Position numbers and translations under genes: made by a program
From: Planctomycetota bacterium
GTDB lineage: Bacteria > Planctomycetota > UBA1135 > GCA-002748355
Length of the DNA: 47,447 bases
Reading direction: 5' to 3'
Assembly (NCBI GenBank): GCA_027021385.1
Contig: JALUUL010000032.1
Span: 1 to 47,447, forward strand
Shown: piece after piece, positions 1 through 9,023 of the stretch
Position numbering within the stretch: the first letter of the stretch is position 1
Layout of the letters: each line of letters opens with the position of its first letter
The notes under the pieces: generated by a model
Databases searched by the model: none
Seen by the model: the letters and a program-made list of their open reading frames with translations, nothing else
Told to the model about the DNA's origin: nothing

Positions 1-2
1 GG

Positions 3-2549
3 GCCTCCCGGGGGGTGACGGACGCCGACGGCCGCCTGGCGGTCGCCGGGGGGAAGCCGGGGACCTTCTTCCTCTCGTTCCGGGGGGAGGGCGTGCCCCT
101 CGGGTGGCGGAAGGGGCCCTACCGGATCACCGAGGGGAGGGTCCTCGACCTCGGCGCGCTGGAGGTTCCCCGTCCGGCCGCCCTCCGGGGAAAGGTCCTC
201 CTGCCCGGAGGGACGCCGGCGATGGGCGCGGTCGTGCGTTTCGCGCCCCCCGGGGGCGGGTCGATCTTCGAGGTTCCCGGCGAGGAATGGCGGAGACGCG
301 AGACGGACCGGACCGGCCGCTTCCTCTTCGAGAACCTTCCCCCGGGGGAGGCCCTGCTCGTCGTCCGCGCCCCCGGATACCTGCCCGCCGAGCGCGGACT
401 CGACCTCGAAGAGGGGCAGCGGGCCGAGTTGTCGCCGATCCTCCTGCGCCGGGGACGCGGGCTTCGCGGCGTCGTCGTCGACGAACGCGGCGTCGGGGTC
501 GAGGGCGCCCTCGTCGTCCCCGCCTCCATCCGTCGTCGGGGAGGGACGGAGACCAAGGTCTTCGACCCGGAACGAGGGGTCCACACGGACCGGAAAGGAC
601 GCTTCTCCCTGGAGGGCCTGCCCGCGAAGGTCCTTCTCCGAGTCTTTGCCGAGGGCTTCGAGCGAGGGAAGGACCGGGTCGTCGAGCCCGGCATCCGGGA
701 GGCCCGGATCGTCCTCGTACGCCTGCGGGGAGTCGCCGGGACCCTGGTAGGCCCGGGGGCGGAGGGCGCCGAGGTCTATCTCGTCCGGCTCCGGGACACC
801 GAGGGCGCGTGGTCTTCCTTCCTCCGGAAGACCCAGGCCGACGGCGGGGGCCGTTTCCGATTCACGGGGACGAAACCCGGTTCCTACTCGATCCTCGCAT
901 GGAAGCGGGGGGTCTCGGCCTCGGGCGGGAGGAGGATCCTCGTGCCCCCGTCGGGGAGGACCGGAATCGAGATCCCGATGCGGAGGACCGGGCCATGCCG
1001 CGTCCGGGTCCGCGACGCCTCGGGGAAGCCGATCGCCGGGGCGAGGGTCGTGGCCGAGTTCACGAAGCCCGAGGGGATGGAGGAAGAGACCTCTCGCCTG
1101 CTCGCGAACTGGAAGTCCGCGGACCTGCCCCTAGCCGAGGGGGTCACGGACGAGGACGGGACCTTCCGTCTCGAGGGACCCTGGATCGGCGGCCTCCGCC
1201 TGCGGGTCTCCGCCACGGGTTTCCTCGAGGCCGTGAAGGACGACCTCGTTCTCGAGGGCGGCCCCACGGAGTTCTCGCTTGTTCTCACGAGGGGCGGGCG
1301 GATCGAGGGGCTCGCCCTCCGCGCCGACGGCAGGCCCTTCGCGGGGGGGCGGGTCCGGATCGAGAAGGAGCGCGCGGGGACCGGCGGGACGGAAGAGGCT
1401 TCGAGGACCTTCCGGATCGGAGAGTTCGAAGAGGCGAAGGAGCTTTCGATCGACGCCTCGGGAGGATTCCGCTCGGAAACCCTGGAGCCCGGCCTCTACC
1501 GCCTGCGGCTCCAACCGGAGCCGGAGGTCCGGGAAAGATCCAGGGCCCGGCTCGTCTGGAGTTCGGGCGCGGGAACGAGGCCGTTGGCCGAAGAGCGGGT
1601 CCGGGTCGAGGCCGGGAGGGTCGCGAGGGTCACCCTCCGTTCGGTCGCGCTCGCAGCCCTCGAGGGGAGGGTCGCCTACCGGGGCGAGGGCGTGCCCGCC
1701 GCGCGGGTCTTCCTCCGTCCGAAGGGCATGAAAGGGCGCGGGGCCTTCGACCTCCGCGAATGGAAGGCCGACGGGGATGGAGGGTTCGCGAAGAAGAACC
1801 TTCCTCCAGGGGAATACGAGATCTTCGCGAAGCCCCCGAAGGGCGGGGTCGCGACGGACCCCCTCCCCCTCGTCCTGGCGGCGGGAGGTACTGCGAGGAA
1901 GGACCTCGAACTCGGCGGGGGGCTCGTGCGGGGAGTGCTCCGTCCGGCGACGGGGACCCGGCTCGATGATCTCGAGGTCTGGCTCCTGCGTCCCGGGGGG
2001 ATGTCCATCCGGAGGGCGGTCGTCCAGGTCGTGTCCATCTCCGGCAAGAAAGGAGGCGCTCCCCGGGAGCAGAGCGTGAAGATGAACGCCCCGGGGTCCC
2101 CCGAACCCCAAACCCCCTCTCCAGACGGTTCGTTCCGCTTCGACTTCGTCCCGGCCGGGACCTGGACCCTCAAGGTCAAACAGCGGGACGGGGCGACTCT
2201 TCACGTGGATCGCTTCGAACTCGCGGCCGGCCAGGGGATGGATCTCGGAGAGATCCGGCTCGCCGCGGTCTTCCCCGTAGTTTGCCGGGTCGTCGATCCG
2301 AGCGGCCTTCCGGTCGCCCTGGGAGATCTTCGGGTCCTGGAGATCGGGAAGGACGGGAAGCCCGGAGCCGAGGTCTGGTCGGGGCTCGTGCGGGACGGTG
2401 CCTGCAAGATCCAGGGCCTCGCGCCGGGTCGTTACCGCCTTCTCTTCCAGAAGATCGACGGCGGGAAGCGAACTTCGCCGGCCCCTCTCGGAGAAATCGA
2501 GGTCCTGCCCGACGGGTCGGTGCGCGGCAACGACCTGCGGTTGAGATAG
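3..2549 (+). CDS. Carboxypeptidase-regulatory-like repeat protein, 5' end cut off by window
   Basis: 848 residues are visible and the frame is open to the window edge. A GTG at 15 could be read as a start, but the residues before it (ASRGVTDADGRL across the GTG) already look like the middle of a repeat, so the gene probably begins outside. The protein is a string of about eight beta-sandwich units of the CarboxypepD_reg-like/CNA-B type. Each ends in a turn like GRFLFENLPPGEALL, GRFRFTGTKPGSYSI, GGFAKKNLPPGEYEI or GSFRFDFVPAGTWTL, preceded by G(A/G)RV-type strands. No catalytic domain, membrane anchor or signal peptide lies in the visible part. Proteins of this build are usually exported and act as adhesive or stalk modules; that role is inferred. 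Unit spacing is about 80-110 residues with low identity between units. Confidence 0.8.
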   Translation, partial: ASRGVTDADGRLAVAGGKPGTFFLSFRGEGVPLGWRKGPYRITEGRVLDLGALEVPRPAALRGKVLLPGGTPAMGAVVRFAPPGGGSIFEVPGEEWRRRETDRTGRFLFENLPPGEALLVVRAPGYLPAERGLDLEEGQRAELSPILLRRGRGLRGVVVDERGVGVEGALVVPASIRRRGGTETKVFDPERGVHTDRKGRFSLEGLPAKVLLRVFAEGFERGKDRVVEPGIREARIVLVRLRGVAGTLVGPGAEGAEVYLVRLRDTEGAWSSFLRKTQADGGGRFRFTGTKPGSYSILAWKRGVSASGGRRILVPPSGRTGIEIPMRRTGPCRVRVRDASGKPIAGARVVAEFTKPEGMEEETSRLLANWKSADLPLAEGVTDEDGTFRLEGPWIGGLRLRVSATGFLEAVKDDLVLEGGPTEFSLVLTRGGRIEGLALRADGRPFAGGRVRIEKERAGTGGTEEASRTFRIGEFEEAKELSIDASGGFRSETLEPGLYRLRLQPEPEVRERSRARLVWSSGAGTRPLAEERVRVEAGRVARVTLRSVALAALEGRVAYRGEGVPAARVFLRPKGMKGRGAFDLREWKADGDGGFAKKNLPPGEYEIFAKPPKGGVATDPLPLVLAAGGTARKDLELGGGLVRGVLRPATGTRLDDLEVWLLRPGGMSIRRAVVQVVSISGKKGGAPREQSVKMNAPGSPEPQTPSPDGSFRFDFVPAGTWTLKVKQRDGATLHVDRFELAAGQGMDLGEIRLAAVFPVVCRVVDPSGLPVALGDLRVLEIGKDGKPGAEVWSGLVRDGACKIQGLAPGRYRLLFQKIDGGKRTSPAPLGEIEVLPDGSVRGNDLRLR

Positions 2550-2728
2550 CGGTTTTTTCCCGACCTCCGAAGGTGGAGGGAACCTCGGGGGCCGCGGGCG
2601 ACGTCCTATCTTCCGCTCAGGTCGCCCCCCCTCCGCGCCCCCTTCCGAAACCCCGTTCGTTCCGCGGGTTCCGGTCCTCTCCACATCTTTTTCCCGCTCA
2701 CAACTCGTCCGGACTTCCGGAATCGGGT

Positions 2729-2734
2729 TAGGCT
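2729..2734 (+). promoter_or_regulatory. Possible -10 box TAGGCT upstream of the lipoprotein gene
   Basis: TAGGCT fits the TAnnnT pattern seen before several genes here. No clear -35 is visible. It lies 61 bases before ATG 2795. A GGCCCC-A-GGGGCC palindrome lies just downstream. Confidence 0.2.
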
Positions 2735-2794
2735 TCTGAGGCCCCAGGGGCCGCCCGAGACCCGCCCTCCGTGACAGCGAGGTTTGCGCTGGAC

Positions 2795-3919
2795 ATGCCC
2801 GCACACCCGACCCGAAACCTGACGATTCGATTCCTGCGTCCGTTCTGCGCCTGGGCCGTCGTCCTGGTCCTCGCCGCCTCCTGCGGCGGCGGGGGCGGCG
2901 GCGGAGGCACAGGGAACGCCGGAGGCGGGGGGCCGAGTCTGCCTCCCTCTTTCCGCAGTCCCGAACCCGGCAAGCTGACCGGGAACTGGGAGATCGAGCG
3001 CATCGAAGTCCTCCGGGACACCGGGCAGAAGCACAAGCTCAAGACCGGGATGAACCTCCGCTTCTCGCCGACCGAGGTCGAGGTCCTCGTCGACGAATAT
3101 CTCGGTCCGGACACGATCTTCGACGACCAGATCACGAAGCTCTTCGGAGGAACGATCGATGTCAAGCAGGTCATTCTTCCGACCTCCTTCACGTTCTCGA
3201 TGGACCTCGATTACTCGAAGTTCTTCCAGATCCTGTTCAAGATGCGGGTGTCGGCCACCGGGAGGGTCATCCCCGCGGGGATCGGCTGGGCGCTGCGCGT
3301 CGACTACAAGCAGGAGACCTACCGCGGAGATCCGAAGACGCCGTTCGAGGTCGACGACCTCGTCTTCTTCTGCAAGCCGGGCGGCGAGGTCCGGGATACG
3401 CAGGGGCTCTGGTACATCCAGAGCATTCAGGTCTACGTCGACAACGGCATCCCCTACACGAACCGCTTCGATACGAAGAAGCCCCTCGTCTGCGGAAAGA
3501 CCGAAGTGACCGAGGTCTTCGGGGCTCCCTGGACGGCCTCGGCCTTCCAGAAGGTCTTTTCGGACTTCACCCTTCACAAACTCCGGACCTTCGTCGGACA
3601 TGGAGTCGTCCAGGGTTACATCGGGTTCTCGAAGATCAATTTCCTGCAGGCTCTCGGGGACTTCAGCTTCCACCACACGGGGAAATACCTGCAGGGGGAT
3701 CTCCGGATGGCCTGGTTCCTCGCGCAGCCCGCGCCGGGGTTCTGGGATTTCGACCATATCTACATCACGCTCGGACGGACGCCCAAGATCCCCGCGGGGA
3801 TCGAGGGGACGGGAAGCCCCGCCGCGGTCTCCGGCTACGAGAATCCCTTCCTTCCGAGCGAGGAGGAGATCCGGCTCTACCGCCCGGATCGGGCCGCCGC
3901 CCTCCTCGGCGGGGACTGA
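2795..3919 (+). CDS. Predicted lipoprotein with poly-glycine linker, unknown function
   Basis: 374 residues from ATG 2795. An in-frame GTG at 2771 would add eight residues that do not improve the signal peptide. The N-terminus has basic residues, a hydrophobic core (AWAVVLVLAAS) and a lipobox LAASC, so Cys30 or so is the likely lipidated residue. Eight glycines follow it directly, then a Gly/Ser/Pro-rich linker. The remaining 320 residues are soluble, rich in aromatic residues and beta-prone, and belong to no family I recognise. Expected location is the inner or outer membrane facing the periplasm. The gene stands alone, downstream of the repeat protein and convergent with the nucleotidyltransferase operon. 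Confidence 0.75.
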   Translation: MPAHPTRNLTIRFLRPFCAWAVVLVLAASCGGGGGGGGTGNAGGGGPSLPPSFRSPEPGKLTGNWEIERIEVLRDTGQKHKLKTGMNLRFSPTEVEVLVDEYLGPDTIFDDQITKLFGGTIDVKQVILPTSFTFSMDLDYSKFFQILFKMRVSATGRVIPAGIGWALRVDYKQETYRGDPKTPFEVDDLVFFCKPGGEVRDTQGLWYIQSIQVYVDNGIPYTNRFDTKKPLVCGKTEVTEVFGAPWTASAFQKVFSDFTLHKLRTFVGHGVVQGYIGFSKINFLQALGDFSFHHTGKYLQGDLRMAWFLAQPAPGFWDFDHIYITLGRTPKIPAGIEGTGSPAAVSGYENPFLPSEEEIRLYRPDRAAALLGGD

Positions 3920-3937
3920 GGCCCGCCGGCCTCGGGC
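3918..3937. terminator. Hairpin between convergent genes
   Basis: Two overlapping stems are possible between the stops at 3919 (+) and 3945 (-). One is GAGGCC/GGCCTC with loop CGCC (3918-3933), the other GCCCG/CGGGC with a 7-base loop (3921-3937). There is no T-run, so it would be an atypical, possibly bidirectional terminator. Confidence 0.35.
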
Positions 3938-3944
3938 GGAAGGC

Positions 3945-4919
3945 CTATCCGGGATCGGACGGTCCTTCCCCGCGGTGCCGTTCGTAGGATTCGAGGGAGC
4001 CGATGTCCGTCCAGCCCTCGACGATCGGGAAATGTCCGCAGGCTCCCCGTCTCCCCAAGGCGTTCAACCAGCGCACCATGTCGAAGGGGCCCTCGGCCGG
4101 CACCTCGCGCAGCAGGGAGCCTTCGAAGAGGTAGATGCCCGCGTTGACCGGAAGGCGGAGGGTGGGCTTCTCCTCGAGGCGTTCGAGATCCTGTCCCCGG
4201 AAATGGGCGAGTCCGAAGGGCACCCGCACCTCGTGCAGGAAGGTCGCGACCGTGACGCCGTTCCCGTGTCGCTCGTGCCAGGCGAAGAGAGAGGGGAGGT
4301 GGATGGAACTCAGGATGTCGCCGTTCATCACGAGGAGTCGTTCCGGTTCCTCGTCGAGGAGACCGAGGGCTCCGGCCGTGCCCAGCGGCTCCTTCTCCTC
4401 CAGGAAGTGGATCTCGAGTCCGAAGGCGCTCCCGTCCCCGACCGAGGCCTTGACCTTTGCCGCGAGGTAGCAGACCGAGATCCATACCCTCGAAAGTCCC
4501 GCCTCGGCGGCCTGCTCGAGGATCCGGTGCAGGAGGGGACGGCCTTCGACCGGGAGGAGAGGTTTCGGGCAGTCGTCGGTCAGGGGACGCAGGCGCGCGC
4601 CCCGTCCTCCGGCCATCAGGAGGGCGGCGCGGACCTCCGGGGGGGAGGGGGGGGACCAGGGGAGGGGACGTCCGTCTCCGTCGAGGGGGAGCCCGGCCCG
4701 GTCGACCGGTGCGAGGTGGGGGCGGATCCCGTGGTGGAGGCGGATCGTCCCGGCGAGTCCGAGGCGGAGGTCCTCTTCCGAGAGGACCCCGGCGGCGCGC
4801 CCGTCCGCCTCGACCGCGAGGAGCCAGGGAAGATGCCGTCCCCGGAGCCGGTTTACGGCCTCCTCGAAGGTCGCGGAGGCCGGAATGACGTGGTCGGTCG
4901 AGGGGAGGACTTGGGACAT
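3945..4919 (-). CDS. CBS-domain sugar-1-phosphate nucleotidyltransferase
   Basis: 324 residues. Residues 1 to about 90 resemble one CBS unit (VLSEEDLRLGL near residue 50). The rest is an NTP_transferase (RmlA/GDP-mannose pyrophosphorylase type) with AGGRGARLRPLTDDCPKPLL, then LGTAGAL, the metal-binding MNGDIL, NAGIYLF and a closing DIGSLESY. Such enzymes join an NTP to a sugar 1-phosphate. The CBS plus transferase order matches PtmE/LegB-type enzymes that make GDP-glucosamine for legionaminic acid, but substrate and nucleotide cannot be read from sequence. ATG 4919 is chosen because it overlaps the stop of the upstream foldase gene as TGATG, implying translational coupling; a TTG lies at 4922. 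It is the last gene of a three-gene minus-strand operon. Confidence 0.85.
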   Translation of the reverse strand: MSQVLPSTDHVIPASATFEEAVNRLRGRHLPWLLAVEADGRAAGVLSEEDLRLGLAGTIRLHHGIRPHLAPVDRAGLPLDGDGRPLPWSPPSPPEVRAALLMAGGRGARLRPLTDDCPKPLLPVEGRPLLHRILEQAAEAGLSRVWISVCYLAAKVKASVGDGSAFGLEIHFLEEKEPLGTAGALGLLDEEPERLLVMNGDILSSIHLPSLFAWHERHGNGVTVATFLHEVRVPFGLAHFRGQDLERLEEKPTLRLPVNAGIYLFEGSLLREVPAEGPFDMVRWLNALGRRGACGHFPIVEGWTDIGSLESYERHRGEGPSDPG

Positions 4920-5866
4920 CAACGATAGGCAGCGGGAAGGTGCTCCCTCCAGCTCTTGTCGTAGAGAGCCAGATCGATGCGTCCTTCCCGCGCTTTCTGC
5001 ATGATCCTGCGGAGTTCCTCGGGAGGCGCCGGGAACAGCAGGAGGATGTGGCGCGCGCGAACCTTGTCCTCGGCCGGGGTCGCACCCTTCTGCCGGCCCT
5101 CGACCTTGATCAGGTGGAGGCCGAAGGGAGAGAGGACCGGCTGGCTGACCTGGCCGATCGCCAGCGTGAAGGCGACCTTCGCAAAGGGAGGGACCATCTG
5201 GTCACGCCCGAAGAACCCGAGGTCCCCTCCCCGTTCCTTACTCGGGCCCTCCGACTCCTTCTTCGCGAGTTCGGCGAAGTCCTCACCCTTGGCAAGGCGC
5301 TCCATCAGGGCCTCGATCCGTTCCCCCATCTCCTGGAGCTTGTCCGCGTATTTCGCGGCCACCGCCGCGGTGGGGACGAGGCCCGCGATCGCTTTTTCGT
5401 AGTACTGCTCGGGATCTCCGCCGAGGTAGCCCGCGTAGTAGCCCGCGAGTTCTTGGATCTCCGTCTTCGAAATCGCCCGGCCATTCACGACGAGGGCTGT
5501 GCTCTCGGGGAAGCGCGTCTTCTCGTCGTCCCCGAGGAGGCGGTGTTTCCCCCCCTGCTTCGTCCCCGAGGTCGCGGCGTCCTTCGACTCGCCGGTCTCG
5601 CCGGGTGTCCCGGCTTCGTCTCCCTCCGCGGGCGATTCCTTCGCCGCCTTGGAGCCTCCGATCACGCGATAGGAGGGCTTGCGCCGGGCGAGTCGGGCCT
5701 GGACGTCCTCGATCGAAACCCTCGTCCTGATCTTCGTCTCGATCGAATCGAGGAGGTCGAGGAGGCGGCGGAAGGAGATCTCGCCGAGTTTCTCCGGGGA
5801 TTCCTGGGCCCGGAGAGAGGGGAGGGCCAGCGGGAGGAGAAGGATCGCACACAGGACCTTGCGCAT
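4919..5866 (-). CDS. Exported PpiC/SurA-like peptidyl-prolyl isomerase
   Basis: 315 residues. ATG 5866 starts a clean signal peptide (MRKVLCAILLLPLALPSLRAQ), with AGG nine bases upstream; an ATG at 5881 would add five residues. After a charged low-complexity linker comes a SurA-like N-domain (VVNGRAISKTEIQEL), then a parvulin domain with the RGGDLGFFGRDQMVPPFAKVAF signature and PFGLHLIKVEGRQKG end. Next comes VRARHILLLF, which normally opens a parvulin domain, but the protein stops about 45 residues later, leaving an incomplete second copy. It should act in the periplasm on outer-membrane or exported proteins. It sits between the NadE-like gene (50 bases upstream) and the nucleotidyltransferase (TGATG overlap). 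Confidence 0.85.
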   Translation of the reverse strand: MRKVLCAILLLPLALPSLRAQESPEKLGEISFRRLLDLLDSIETKIRTRVSIEDVQARLARRKPSYRVIGGSKAAKESPAEGDEAGTPGETGESKDAATSGTKQGGKHRLLGDDEKTRFPESTALVVNGRAISKTEIQELAGYYAGYLGGDPEQYYEKAIAGLVPTAAVAAKYADKLQEMGERIEALMERLAKGEDFAELAKKESEGPSKERGGDLGFFGRDQMVPPFAKVAFTLAIGQVSQPVLSPFGLHLIKVEGRQKGATPAEDKVRARHILLLFPAPPEELRRIMQKAREGRIDLALYDKSWREHLPAAYR

Positions 5867-5916
5867 GACGGCAAACCTCATCGAGGGGATCGAGGGGGAA
5901 GAAGGGGAGGGGGATT

Positions 5917-6936
5917 CTACGGCCGGCCGGCGGCTTCCCCAAGACGGAGCCTCTCGCCGGGAACTCCCTCGTGCAGGCTCAGGGCCGGAGCGTGGAGGTA
6001 GGTCGTCCCGCGGATCCGTCGCCGGAGGTCCGCCCGGACGCGTTCGACCTCCTCCTCGGTCCATCCGAGGGCCTCTGCGGTCGCGGCCGCCGCTTCCCCC
6101 GCGTGGAGCCCCGCCAGGCAGCGGTCGAGTTCCTCGAGGGGGAGCCCGAAGAAGAACTCCTCCTGGGTCTGGGCCAAGGAATACGTGTCCGTCGTCGGGG
6201 TCTGCTCGAGGACTTCCCGCGGGAGCCCCAGGGCGCGCCCGAGGGCGCGAACCTGGGTCTTGTAGAGATGGGCGATCGGTTTGAGGTCGGCGGCCCCGTC
6301 CCCGTTCTTCACGAAGAAGCCCAGTTCGTATTCGAGCCGGTTCGGGGTTCCCAGGACCGCGAAATTCAGGAGATCCGCGGAATGGTACTCGAGCATCTTC
6401 CGGCAGCGCTGCTTGAAGTTCGTTGCGGCGATGATCCGGGCGAGGACGCCGGGGCGCAGACGGTATTCGGCATGCCTTCCCGACGGATCCCGGACCTCGA
6501 GCTTGAAGACGTTGAGCCTGCCGGTCTCCTTGAGGCGTCCGGGAAGCTTGATCTTCATCGTCCAGCCCTCCCCGAAGTCCGGGACGACCTCACGGATCGC
6601 TTCGTCCCGGCGCCGGTAGCAGCCGGAGGCCTCGAGTAGGCCGGAGATCTCCTCCGTCATGGGCTCCAGTCCGAGGTGGCTGGCGACGAAGCGGCCCATG
6701 TCGGTCGTTCCTGGATCGCATTCCCGTTCGGGCATCAGGAGAACGCGGACGCGCTGCGGACCGAAGGCCCGCAGCGCGAGGGCGGCGCAGACCGAACTGT
6801 CGATCCCTCCGCTCAGACCGAGCACGACCCCCTTGCGCCGCAGGTTCTTCTCGACGGCTTCGACGAGAAAGGTCAGGATCCGTTCGATTTCAGCCGAGGG
6901 GTCCATAGATAGTGGATTGTCGTTCCGGGTTTCCAT
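5917..6936 (-). CDS. nadE: NAD synthase family ATP-pyrophosphatase (NadE-like)
   Basis: 339 residues. The PP-loop LGLSGGIDSSVCAALA lies near residue 40. Further NadE features are NGDGAADLKPIAHLYKTQV and the closing PTTDTYSLAQTQEEFFFGLP. There is no nitrilase domain, so it would use free ammonia. It is longer than typical short NadE (about 270-280 residues) because of a middle segment of some 60 residues before the KNGDG motif. The reaction of the family is amidation of deamido-NAD through an adenylate. ATG 6936 is chosen for AGG eight bases upstream; Met11 lacks a Shine-Dalgarno. It is divergent from the asparagine-synthase-like gene across 62 bases and heads the minus-strand operon, so it may be a specialised paralogue and not the housekeeping enzyme. 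Confidence 0.85.
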   Translation of the reverse strand: METRNDNPLSMDPSAEIERILTFLVEAVEKNLRRKGVVLGLSGGIDSSVCAALALRAFGPQRVRVLLMPERECDPGTTDMGRFVASHLGLEPMTEEISGLLEASGCYRRRDEAIREVVPDFGEGWTMKIKLPGRLKETGRLNVFKLEVRDPSGRHAEYRLRPGVLARIIAATNFKQRCRKMLEYHSADLLNFAVLGTPNRLEYELGFFVKNGDGAADLKPIAHLYKTQVRALGRALGLPREVLEQTPTTDTYSLAQTQEEFFFGLPLEELDRCLAGLHAGEAAAATAEALGWTEEEVERVRADLRRRIRGTTYLHAPALSLHEGVPGERLRLGEAAGRP

Positions 6937-6998
6937 CGCATCGACCTGGATGGGATTCTTGATGGGTTCCCGGCAAGATAGCGCATCTTCGATCTCGA

Positions 6999-9023
6999 AT
7001 GTGCGGAATCACCGGATGTCTGGCGGCCGAAGGGGAGGCGCCCTTCGAAACGCAGGTCCTGCGGGCGGCCGCGTCCCTGCGGCACCGGGGCCCCGACGGA
7101 TCCGGTCTGTACGTAGACCGATCGCTCGCGATGGCCGCGACGAGACTCGCGATCTTCGATCTCGAGGGAGGGGACCCTCCGCTCTCCAGTTCTGACGGGA
7201 GGTTCTGGGGCATCCAGAACGGGGAGATCTACAACCACCCCGAACTCCGGGCGGAGATGGAGGAACGCGGGATCTCGTTCCGCACGAGCTGCGACACCGA
7301 GGTCCTCGTGAATGCCTATGCTCTGTGGGGGCCGGACTGCCTCGAGCGCTTCGAGGGAGTCTTCGCCTTCGCGGTCTGGGACCGTCGGGAACGGCGCCTC
7401 TTCCTCGCGCGGGATCGTTTTGGGGTCCGTCCCCTCTTCACCGCCCTCCGGGAAGGACGGTTCTGGTTCGCCTCGGAGGCTGGGGCCCTCGCTTCCCTGC
7501 CCGAGGTATGGGACGGTCTCGATCCCTCCTGCCTGCCGGAGACCTTCGTAACCTGGGGCTGCGGCCCGGACCGGAGCTTCTTCCGGGGGATCGCGGAACT
7601 TCCGCCCGGGAGTTGCCTCGAACTCCGAGCAGGGGAGGCCCCAAAGATCCGGACCTGGTGGCGTCCCTTGTTTCCGGGTCCGGGGGACGAGGGGGGAGAA
7701 CGAGTCGAGGACCTGGTCGACGCCTGTGAGGAGCGTCTTCGGCGGGCGGTCCGGCTCCGCCTGCGGGCGGACGTCCCCGTCGCCCTCTACCTGAGCGGGG
7801 GGCTCGATTCTTCCCTCGTCGCGGCTCTCGCGCGGCAGGAGTCGAGCGCGCCGTTGCACGCCTTCGGGCTGACCTTCGGAGATCCCTGCTACGACGAGTC
7901 AAAGCCCCAGCAACGCATGGCGGAGGCCCTCGGCCTGGACCTCGAGGTCCTCGCGATCGAGGATGGACGGGTTGCCGAGGCCTTCCCCGAAGCCGTCCTT
8001 CGGGCGGAGAAGCCCCTGCTGCGGACCGCCCCGGCCCCCCTCTTCCTCCTCTCGTCCCTCGCCCGCGAACATGGGCTCGAGGTCGTCCTGACCGGGGAGG
8101 GAGCCGACGAACTCTTCGCGGGATACAACCTGTTCCGGGAGACCGCGGTCCGGAGGTTCTGGGCGAGGGTCCCTTCCTCCCCGATCCGCCCCCGCCTTCT
8201 CGAGCGACTCTATCCCTATCTCGCCCGGGATCTCGGGAGGAGTGCCGCCTTCACGAGAGCCTTCTTTCGGAAGGGGCTCACCGAGACCGGCGACCTCTTC
8301 TACTCCCACAGGATCCGATTCGCGAACACCGCCCGCTGTCTCCGCTTCCTCGCCCCCGAGATCCGGGATATCCTTCCGTTCGAAGCCTGCCTGGAGCGCC
8401 TCCGCGGCCGCCTTCCGGAGGGCTTCGACGAACAGGACTGGCTCGGCCGCGCCCGGAGTCTCGAGATCCTCTCCTTCCTCGAGCCCTACCTCCTCCACAG
8501 CCAGGGGGACCGCATGCTTATGGCCCATTCGGTCGAGGGGCGGTTTCCCTTCCTCGCTCCGCCGGTCGCCGAGTTCGCCTCGAGGCTACCGCCGCGGGTC
8601 TGCCTCGCGGGGCTCCGGGAGAAGTGGATTCTCCGCAAGGTCGCCGAAAGGCATCTTCCGCTCGAGATCTCCGCGCGCCCGAAGAGGCCCTACCGCGCAC
8701 CAATCCTGGGTGCCTTCTTCGGAGCGGACGCACCCTCCTGGGTCGAGGATGTCCTCGAGGACGCGCTCCGGCCGGGCGGCTTCTTCGATCCGGTCCAGGT
8801 CGAGAGGCTCCGGAAGCGCTGCCGCGAGAAAAGGGGCGAGGGAATCGGGGAGACGGACGAGATGGCTCTTTCGGGCATCCTCTCGACCGGGATCCTCGAG
8901 GAGCGCTGGAGGGGAGGGGCCCGTGGGCCCTCCCCGCTCGTCCCCCGGCGCAGGATCCGGGGGAGCGAAATCGATCCGCCGGGAGGAGCCCGGCCTCCCG
9001 GCGGGAAAAAGGAGGATGCATGA
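6999..9023 (+). CDS. Asparagine synthase-like glutamine amidotransferase
   Basis: 674 residues. Mature Cys2 (MCGITG) begins a class II glutaminase domain with RHRGPDG, NGEIYNH and ARDRFGVRPLF, to about residue 215. The synthetase domain has the PP-loop LSGGLDSS (265-272) and the GEGADELFAGY motif (366-376), and ends with DEMALSGILSTGILEERW. The chemistry is ATP activation of a carboxylate and amidation with glutamine-derived ammonia. A C-terminal tail rich in Gly/Pro/Arg is unlike free asparagine synthetase. Its stop overlaps the start of the acyl-AMP ligase (ATGA), which argues for an amidotransferase of a polysaccharide or exosortase-type cluster and not housekeeping AsnB. No Shine-Dalgarno precedes ATG 6999. 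Confidence 0.85.
   Translation: MCGITGCLAAEGEAPFETQVLRAAASLRHRGPDGSGLYVDRSLAMAATRLAIFDLEGGDPPLSSSDGRFWGIQNGEIYNHPELRAEMEERGISFRTSCDTEVLVNAYALWGPDCLERFEGVFAFAVWDRRERRLFLARDRFGVRPLFTALREGRFWFASEAGALASLPEVWDGLDPSCLPETFVTWGCGPDRSFFRGIAELPPGSCLELRAGEAPKIRTWWRPLFPGPGDEGGERVEDLVDACEERLRRAVRLRLRADVPVALYLSGGLDSSLVAALARQESSAPLHAFGLTFGDPCYDESKPQQRMAEALGLDLEVLAIEDGRVAEAFPEAVLRAEKPLLRTAPAPLFLLSSLAREHGLEVVLTGEGADELFAGYNLFRETAVRRFWARVPSSPIRPRLLERLYPYLARDLGRSAAFTRAFFRKGLTETGDLFYSHRIRFANTARCLRFLAPEIRDILPFEACLERLRGRLPEGFDEQDWLGRARSLEILSFLEPYLLHSQGDRMLMAHSVEGRFPFLAPPVAEFASRLPPRVCLAGLREKWILRKVAERHLPLEISARPKRPYRAPILGAFFGADAPSWVEDVLEDALRPGGFFDPVQVERLRKRCREKRGEGIGETDEMALSGILSTGILEERWRGGARGPSPLVPRRRIRGSEIDPPGGARPPGGKKEDA

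Noticed and set aside
1131..2804. 557-residue minus-strand frame opposite the repeat protein
   Set aside because: Pro/Arg/Glu-rich shadow with no domain; the plus frame shows repeated carboxypeptidase-like units.
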